Source: Clonostachys chloroleuca (taxonomy: Eukaryota; Ascomycota; Sordariomycetes; Hypocreales; Bionectriaceae). Taken from it: DNA of 64,000 bases. The notes beneath the pieces were generated by a model. It saw only the letters and a program-made list of their open reading frames with translations. It had not been told where the DNA came from and made no database searches. The DNA lies in the NCBI GenBank assembly GCA_037952775.1, contig JBANAY010000001.1, forward strand, positions 558,001 through 622,000, written 5' to 3'. Positions 57,614 to 64,000 of the stretch are shown here, in pieces. How positions within the stretch are numbered: the stretch's first letter is position 1; the number at the start of each line of letters is the position of its first letter. Both the position numbers and the translations under genes were made by a program.

Positions 57614-58157
57614 TATTGCTTGGCTTTAATGCCAGATGGCCTAAGACTAGACTGCTCTCAAGTTCATTTGTTTGAGGAGCAGATAAGCTCAGACTCATTG
57701 TTTAATCTTCTATTACTGATTAACTATTTTGATATTTTGTTAATATTGCGTTGAAATCTAACACTGGAGGTTCTGGGTGTGCTCTGTTTTATTTCAGTCG
57801 CTTGCCCCCCAAGTACGCAGAATCTAGCTAACAATAACAACACCACATCTCGTACGAATCAGCCTACCTAGAGCTCTAACGCGCAGCCATTAGATCCGGG
57901 CAGTGATTCAAATTGAATCCTTCCAACAAGAATACTGTTCACTTCACTTGTTTGAGGAGCCGATAGCTTCGACTCATCAATTGATCTTTCATTACTTCCA
58001 GGCTAAGATTATTTAGCCTTCAACTCATCACGATCCAGGATGAAAGAAAAACAATTCGATTTATCATTTATACCACCTTCTGGTATGTCGCACGGTCATC
58101 TGTAGGTGGCCTCGGGCTTATGCTTCAAGTTGTTTCATGTCCACTGCTTTCCTTACA
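57614..58157. other. Intergenic region with diverged direct repeat
   Basis: No gene seen. It contains the two-copy repeat listed separately; the right end is the 3' flank of the acidic-tail gene. Confidence 0.5.
57662..57995. repeat. Diverged direct repeat, two copies of about 55 bp
   Basis: Copy 1 is 57662-57716 and copy 2 is 57937-57995. Both contain TTGTTTGAGGAGC, then an imperfect GATA(A)GCT, GACTCAT, and TC(T)TTC/TTC..ATTAC in the same order. Spacing between starts is 275 bp. They may mark a duplicated 3' end of a transcript or remnants of a mobile element. Confidence 0.6.
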
Positions 58158-58800
58158 TTACTCCTCACTATCTTCGTCGTCCTCACTGTCACCACCGTCC
58201 TCACTGTCATCATCGTCCTCACTGCCCTCACCGTCCTCATCTTCACTGTCCTCATCTTCACTGTCCTCATCTTCACTGTCCTCATCTTCACCGCTCGAAG
58301 AAGAAACATCTTTGCCGTAAGTGATTTCTTTGTGGCCATTGATGGCTAAGCGCCATGGCTCTGCCTCGGGGTGGGAACGTTCAACGATGTTGGATGAATC
58401 GACAACACTCTTGAGTTTCATTCGGAGATCTTCCTGGATCTCCCTATCCATCTCGGCATAATCAGGGTCTGTGTCCGGGTCAGGAACAATGAGAACTGCT
58501 CGTAGGTTCGCCAATCCATGCCTCTTGGCCCTGTCGATCATTCGGATGAAAGCTTCCAGACGATTTCGTTCGAGATCGTCGACGTGAGCAAGGAACCGAT
58601 CCCCATTTCGACGTGTTTCCGTCTGGATAGGACCCTACAACCGCGACTCTAACACAAGTTGCAAGGCCACCTGTCCGCTTCGCCTCGCTTCCCTTTCCAG
58701 CAGTATAGCACCTTTGCTCAACGTATTCCCCGAGCGTGAATTGGGCTGGCGATTTCTTCTTCAAAGCCTCAGCGGTGGAGGGCTTGGATTGGTTGGCCAT
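58158..58800 (-). CDS. Small unknown protein with acidic C-terminal tail
   Basis: ATG at 58800. Reading must change frame: a phase-0 intron 58722-58623 (100 bp, GTTGAG...ATCCAG) joins FTLGEY to TETRRNGDRFLAHVDDLERNRLEAF and gives 180 aa. The donor is not ideal, so a frameshift is the alternative. The middle (about 27-130) is a charged helical segment without recognised family (RAKRHGLANLRAVLIVPDP). The last 50 residues are almost only Ser, Glu, Asp (SEDEDSEDEDSEDED), encoded by four perfect 15-bp units. Function unknown; acidic tails occur in nuclear chaperones and RNA-binding proteins, but that is only analogy. Divergent from the F-box/ankyrin gene. Confidence 0.6.
58233..58292. repeat. 15-bp coding minisatellite, four units
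   Basis: GTCCTCATCTTCACT occurs four times in tandem (58233, 58248, 58263, 58278; the last unit ends in C). On the minus strand each unit encodes a five-residue SEDED-type block, so copy-number change would alter the acidic tail without a frameshift. Confidence 0.85.
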
Positions 58801-59335
58801 TGTGGGAATGTTGGTTCGGTCTAGTCAAATGATTAGCGTTGCGTTTCCTTTCACCAAGTGGAAAGAAAGACCTACAGTTTTTTTCGTAGGTACTCGGGTC
58901 GAAGGGGAAAGAGGCTGTTAGGGAAGTCCTTCTTTCACCTGGTGGGAGACCGACAGCTTTGTCTGTACAGTCCCTGTTTTCCTGACAGATTGTCTGTCTA
59001 CAATGTTCCTCTACATACATTAGGTAGCTAATGTATGGGAGTAATACTAACAATGACCTGCCGAATCATCGCATGTTGGCCGAAACACAATATTCTTGAT
59101 GGAATAGCTTCATCTAGGGTTCCTATTATATCACCAGAGGTCGCACTTACGATTGGACCTCAGCCTTACATGCCCTTAGTAAGGCTGAGACAGACACGGT
59201 TTCGCATGAGAAATCCCCGCGTCTGCCTACAATTGACCCACCATTCACACCACGGCTGAAGCCAGCACTTAGCCTCTCTTCTGCTTAAACGAGGCATCTC
59301 CCACCTTGCGGCTATATTTGGGGCACTGCTTTACC
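58801..59335. promoter_or_regulatory. Divergent promoter region
   Basis: Between the start codons of the acidic-tail gene and the F-box/ankyrin gene. No gene seen. Confidence 0.45.
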
Positions 59336-61774
59336 ATGTACAAATTACCATTCGATGTCCTGCGGCTGATTGCGGATCATTTGCACCCTTCTGACGTCGC
59401 GTCATGGCTTCTGACGTGTCGACGCCTGGAGCGTAATATCACCCCTGTTCTCTATGACATGCCCAAGCCGTACGCAGCAAGCCTCGACACCACATACAGA
59501 GAGGATGCACAAAATGAAAATGAGAGAGATGAGAGAGATACCGGCTGGAATGACCAGGGCATTCACTCCAGAGCCTTGATAGTGATTTGGGCGGCCAAGC
59601 ACGGGTACGCCAACACCATCAGAAAAGTTGCGGCGGTGGAGGAGATATCGCCATTGCTTCGCAAGCGCGTGCCCAGACGAGGGCTACAGGCAAGATTAGG
59701 GACGCTGGGCATGACGCCAATGCACCAAGCTGCCCTGTACGGGAATGCCGAAGTCATAGATGTGCTGGTTGGCCTTGGTGTCTCGGCAGATGTCGCCGTC
59801 GGAGGTTTCCTACGCCCACTCCATCTCGCTCGAAACGAGGCGGTCATCAAGGCCCTCGTGAAACATGGCGCTTCTATTCCTGACGCTGAAGCTTCGCCGA
59901 TATCTCCTCTTGTCTACTCAATCTCTGCTGGCTCTGAGCCGTCTGCTACTCGCTGCTTCTTGGAGCTTGGCTGCGATCCCAACGCCCCCTCACCCCAGGG
60001 CTTTTCTGCAGGACATGTCGCCATAGAGAAAGGGCAACTTGAGACATTAAAGCTCCTCTTAGATGCAGGCTTGGAAGTCTCGGATCCTGCACCTCGAATT
60101 GGAACCCTAATCAGCCATGCTATTGTCACGCATCAAAGCTCTGATCCAAGAGTGGCATTGCGGATGGTCACCTTGCTACTAAATCACGGTGCTCCCGCCC
60201 ACGGAGGAAAGATGGTCCAATGGGGCAGTTATTTCTCCATACCCTGTTTATTGAGCAATCTCCTGTTCGCAACGCGCGAGGATAATCCCGACGCCATGAT
60301 CCGCTTGTTATTGAGTCGAGGTGCTCGAACAGGAACAGGTGTCAGATGGCCAAAGGAATTCGCCCGCTTGTCTGGGTGGAGCGGCTGGAGCGACGCGGTG
60401 GCGAGCAGCTGGGTCATACTCATAAATCCAGTTACTCAGCTCGCATCTCGCGTGGATTGGTCCACAGCTACCAGCATCGCTGAGGGATTTGAGACATTAT
60501 CACTTCTCGTTGCTAAAGATTTGACAAAGGACGGACCCCGGAGGCTGTGGCGCGCGCTGCTGGCAGATTTCGCGACTGCTTGGAGAGATGAGTCATGGGA
60601 TGAACTGACCTTGTTCACGCTCAACCAAGGCTTGGACATATTGTTTGAGGACCGTGGCGTGGCTGACGAGGAAAGGCTGGACATGATACTCGCGGCAGCC
60701 GAGATATTGGAGGGGTTCGACTCGAAGCCCATACTCAGGACTGTGAAACGCCTGTTGGAGTTTGGCGTCGACCCGAATGGTCGATGGACGCACGCTCTAC
60801 GCACGAGGCTCATGGATGTGTGCATGACCCAGAGAAACGTGAAGATGGCCAAGGTGATTCGGCTACTTATCCAGCATGGAGCAGACGTGAATTACTATGA
60901 TTCTCGCCGCGGGTGGATGCCAAAGAACGCTTTGGAATGTCTCATATGGGACGGGGAGAGCAATCTGTGTCAAGAAACAGTAGATCGTCTTGAAGCTCTC
61001 TTGTCCAGTGGCAAGCTAGACGTCAACCCTCCGGGGAATGGCCGCTATGGCCCGCCTCTTCTTTCCATGGCTCGAATGAAGATCGGATCCTCCTTATGCC
61101 GCGACTTCAGAAGAAAGATTATCTCGCTCTTGCTGAAACACGGTGCAGATATCAACGTTGTCTCTGGTTCTTGGCTGGACGTGCCAGAAGATACTAAGAA
61201 ACTTGATGAGCTCGCTGATGACTTTGATGGCAAGCTCCGCCATGCCTATGGGCCAATCCTCACCTCCTCAGCAGTTCCTGCCGATTTACGAAGTACTGCA
61301 GAAATGCAGACCTGGGTGAAGCAATTGACAGGAGAAATTGACCCCATCACTCCGTACAGATGGGATTTGAGGCGGGTCAGAGCCATCTTCCCTGACTATG
61401 TCTGTGACGGCGGCAACGTCCTACATTTTGCGAGTGTCTGCGCCGACCCAGAAACCCTGAAGCTGCTTCTCAAAAATGGGTCTCGAGAGCTCATCAATGC
61501 CAAAAGTACTGCCGGGTTCACACCTCTCATTACGCTGGTCTACGCGACGGGTAATTATCGAATGTCGGTTGAGGACTTCACATTCAAGAAGAAGCTGCTC
61601 CTCAGATACGGAGCTGATACCTCTCTTGTATCAGCCAAGGGTCAGACAGCGTGGGATCTATGCGTCGAGTCCCAAGAGAAGAAACCATGGCTCAAGGGAT
61701 CTGTGGTGGATGATTTACACCCGGATGCGCGGCCAAAGTGGTATGAGACACGAGTAAGAAAGATCCTGAATTGA
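59336..61774 (+). CDS. F-box and ankyrin-repeat protein
   Basis: Single exon, 812 aa from ATG 59336 (the frame upstream begins only with TTG). Residues 1-45 form an F-box (YKLPFDVLRLIADHLHPSDVASWLLTCRRLERN). From about residue 110 ankyrin repeats follow: GMTPMHQAALYGNAEVIDVLV, LRPLHLARNEAVIKALVKHGAS, AGHVAIEKGQLETLKLLLDAG, later NVLHFASVCADPETLKLLLKNG and GFTPLITLVYATG. Several repeats in the middle are degenerate (RLLIQHGADVNYYD). The combination fits fungal SCF adaptors in which ankyrin repeats recruit the target; target unknown. Confidence 0.92.
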   Translation: MYKLPFDVLRLIADHLHPSDVASWLLTCRRLERNITPVLYDMPKPYAASLDTTYREDAQNENERDERDTGWNDQGIHSRALIVIWAAKHGYANTIRKVAAVEEISPLLRKRVPRRGLQARLGTLGMTPMHQAALYGNAEVIDVLVGLGVSADVAVGGFLRPLHLARNEAVIKALVKHGASIPDAEASPISPLVYSISAGSEPSATRCFLELGCDPNAPSPQGFSAGHVAIEKGQLETLKLLLDAGLEVSDPAPRIGTLISHAIVTHQSSDPRVALRMVTLLLNHGAPAHGGKMVQWGSYFSIPCLLSNLLFATREDNPDAMIRLLLSRGARTGTGVRWPKEFARLSGWSGWSDAVASSWVILINPVTQLASRVDWSTATSIAEGFETLSLLVAKDLTKDGPRRLWRALLADFATAWRDESWDELTLFTLNQGLDILFEDRGVADEERLDMILAAAEILEGFDSKPILRTVKRLLEFGVDPNGRWTHALRTRLMDVCMTQRNVKMAKVIRLLIQHGADVNYYDSRRGWMPKNALECLIWDGESNLCQETVDRLEALLSSGKLDVNPPGNGRYGPPLLSMARMKIGSSLCRDFRRKIISLLLKHGADINVVSGSWLDVPEDTKKLDELADDFDGKLRHAYGPILTSSAVPADLRSTAEMQTWVKQLTGEIDPITPYRWDLRRVRAIFPDYVCDGGNVLHFASVCADPETLKLLLKNGSRELINAKSTAGFTPLITLVYATGNYRMSVEDFTFKKKLLLRYGADTSLVSAKGQTAWDLCVESQEKKPWLKGSVVDDLHPDARPKWYETRVRKILN

Positions 61775-63807
61775 AAGAAGTACAAGGTTTATCTAGATAG
61801 AGCGGTTGAAGAATTGGAATAGTATTGCATCCATGCTTCCTATCATGCAATATTAAAGATCATATTGCCTAAAAATTGCTCGATAAATTATTATTATTAA
61901 CTAACGTCTATTAATATCATAGTCTCTATTAGAAACTTGGGATGGAAGCACTTTTACAGTCCCCGTTATTCTGACACCCACTTGATACGTTACACGTAGT
62001 TCAGTCGCTATATTAATGCCACGTTCATTTACCATTTAATTTATCCTCGTCAAATCAATTATTGCTGCCTCTCACACCCGATCCAGCAGGACAAGCATAA
62101 GCTTGGCGCCTGGCACGGCGTATAAGCAAGGGTCGCACAACTGAAGGCGATGTTTATAACCTACATTTGCCCGCGTAGGACTGCTTAGTAGATGAACAGC
62201 TGGCACGGATCAAAGTCTATGTAATTGCCACGAGGGAGCTGGCCTGGCAAGCCTGATAACAGGGAACGGGTGCAACGAGGCCTGCGGGGATGATCCTCGC
62301 CCAAACAGTACGTGACATGCTGAATCACCTCAATGTTCTGAGTAGTACCACCTAAGTACCTACTCATCCTGCGGCAAATTAGGCACCGCCAAAGAGAGGA
62401 TGTCGCATCAACTCCTTGTTGGAATTTCCTGTCGCTTCAGCTTGGGGAACACGGACTTGGCATTGTGCCAGCTGACTCTCACCTTTTTACTATTAATCGC
62501 CTTATCCAAGTAGCCAGCCTCAGTAGGTGATACGAAGCCGTTTGCAGAGAGAGCATGGCATTGGCCAAGAGGGCCAGCTCGGAGAGTGCCAAGCAATCAG
62601 CACCCAATGTCACAATCTCGTATCCCCTCGTCATAATGTAACGAACGGGTGCTCTGCTCCCCCACCTTCCCGTGCCGTAGCTGAACCCTGGCCACGAGGT
62701 CAGCAGTTCCACACGGGAAGCGGTGCGGCTCTCGAGTCTCGCGAGCTTGGTTCCGACACGAGGACCAGGATCGCACTCGCTGGTGCCAAATGTCAAGGCC
62801 AGGGTCGTATGGTAGTAGTAGGTCCTCGGGAAAACAACACGAACCCCATGTTATGGAAAAGTTGCCTATTCCAAAATCACGACAGGGGGCGGGTGAGCAA
62901 AAGATCTGCAATTTGCCGTCGCAGTCCGCGACCCATGTGTTTTTCCCAAAAGTGCTTTAGAGAGGCCGCCGACTGCAACTTGGCCAGCTTCGGTCGCAGC
63001 TTATCTCTCTCTGTCCTCTTCGAGTCGCCATGATGCTGATAACACTCGCCATACACTAGACCTAATTTACAGTGGCGATCCCAAGGCCTAGAACGAAAGA
63101 AAAGGTAGGAGGAGGATATCGAGAGCCAGAGGCAGGGGACAATCATAGTTATCTGTTAGTTAAGATTGCCTGCCCCCCAGTTGCACATGTTTCTTCCGAG
63201 TCGAGCGAACGGCCAAGAGATTTCAAAGAATTTACTACGCTTACGGGGGTTAGATTGGCCAAAAAACGGGCAAGCTTACCGTGATTAATCAATGGTCATA
63301 TCGGAACAGCCACTCGGCGCCTCTCGGCGGCCCACACGAGCACAACATTGACGCAATGATTCTCCACTTGAGCCCTGTTGGGTTAGAGCGGATAACATCA
63401 AAGTGAGCCTTATGGGGCTGTCAGACAGGCGGCGGACTCGGTGTGCGTTCTGTGTGATCTGTGGTCATCACGGTGACATCTAGGTTCTTCACACGCAGCC
63501 GGGGAGCTCCAGCCTGATGTTAGTCAAGGTGGCATCGTATTTGGACCGCCATGCATATCTATCTGTCACACGGCATGAGGCCAATATTAGCAACCCGTGC
63601 TGGGCCCTCGCCGTGCTCGTGAGATTGGGCGAATAGCATCATCTGGATTAACTAGGGCGGGAGGATTGGGTGGCCAGTCGGTACGCTAGGCGGATGCCAA
63701 GAATCAGAAATGATCAAATTCAGTGACAGAAGTCGGTTGGATTGTGCCCGTAGTGGGAACACATCATTTCGATCCCATCGGGGCTATCTCCCAACGGGCA
63801 TTCCGGC
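61775..63807. other. 2-kb intergenic region
   Basis: No convincing gene. Open frames of up to 168 codons at 62527-63033 lack motifs and splice partners. AT-rich at 61850-62060. Confidence 0.5.
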
Positions 63808-64000
63808 ATGCGAAGTCCTCGCAAAACCACTCTCACGCCTCCTTTTGCGGCGGCGACTTTGGCCTGCTTCCTTATCTTGATTCTGTCCCCCCTCTTTTGC
63901 GCCCGTGGTTTTTACCTTTTCTTCAACGCTTTGCGCTGTCTCGTCTGGCCCTATTCACTCGTTTCTTATCCAGGACCAGACAACATGCTCCCAAAGTACG
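63808..64000 (+). CDS. Possible 5' end of a gene running off the right edge
   Basis: From ATG 63808 the frame is open to the edge (64 codons) and starts with a basic then hydrophobic stretch (TLACFLILILSPLFCA). An in-frame ATG at 63985 in the context CAACATG, preceded by about 130 bp of pyrimidine-rich DNA, is at least as likely to be the real start; pyrimidine-rich tracts are common just before fungal start codons. Too little is visible to name a product. Confidence 0.35.
   Translation, partial: MRSPRKTTLTPPFAAATLACFLILILSPLFCARGFYLFFNALRCLVWPYSLVSYPGPDNMLPKY

Noticed and set aside
58106..58349. Ser/Leu- or His/Pro-rich plus-strand frames
   Set aside because: They are readings of the minisatellite opposite the acidic tail; three frames are open only because of the repeat.
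62527..63033. 168-codon plus-strand frame
   Set aside because: Compositionally unlike the neighbouring genes and overlapping similar-sized minus-strand frames; no recognisable domain.
1..64000. CRISPR arrays, operons, ribosome binding sites, bacterial-type mobile elements
   Set aside because: The gene structure is eukaryotic (introns, Pol III tRNA, signal peptides). No regular spaced repeats, transposase or reverse transcriptase frames were seen.

Overview
The window comes from a filamentous ascomycete (Pezizomycotina). Genes are monocistronic and compact. They carry short GT-AG introns (about 47-101 bp) with CTAAC/CTGAC-like branch points. Gene types are typical of the group: a Zn2Cys6 transcription factor, F-box and 2EXR proteins, secreted CAZymes, a type I reducing polyketide synthase, an FSH1-type hydrolase and a small secreted Cys-rich protein. 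The exon models below were joined by eye from splice signals and reading frame, and each total is divisible by three.

Left part (1-22.5 kb): a dynamin-like GTPase cut by the left edge; a BAHD-like acyltransferase with an altered HXXXD motif, divergent from a small NAD(P)-fold protein; a Zn2Cys6 regulator convergent with a PLP aminotransferase whose promoter has four GATA sites in 29 bp; a GNAT acetyltransferase; a single-pass membrane protein with an in-frame TAG; a mitochondrial-type Fe-S L-serine dehydratase; a frameshifted enoyl-CoA hydratase; an F-box protein; a secreted six-hairpin glycosidase with a 6-nt microexon; and an alpha/beta hydrolase.

Centre (22.5-44 kb): a 3.1-kb stretch with no convincing gene, a GH65 acid trehalase, an FSH1-family serine hydrolase assembled from four exons, and then, divergently transcribed, an intact highly reducing PKS of 2,672 aa (KS-AT-DH-cMT-ER-KR-ACP, no thioesterase) in eight exons, followed by an amidohydrolase. 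FSH1-family hydrolases are known to offload some highly reducing PKSs (LovG in lovastatin biosynthesis), so the PKS and FSH1 pair is the best candidate here for an undescribed small-molecule pathway. No P450, transporter or cluster regulator lies directly beside it.

Right part (44-64 kb): a secreted CE1-type esterase, a small secreted protein with a duplicated four-Cys module, a tRNA-Glu(CTC), an acyl-CoA thioesterase-like protein divergent from a flavin reductase-like protein, an F-box protein, a GH28 enzyme in which the usual active-site His is Gln, a 2EXR gene broken by two frameshifts, a small protein with an acidic minisatellite-encoded tail, an F-box/ankyrin protein, and possibly the first codons of a gene running off the right edge. 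Plant cell-wall enzymes and a Cys-rich secreted protein fit a plant-associated or saprotrophic lifestyle; this is inference.
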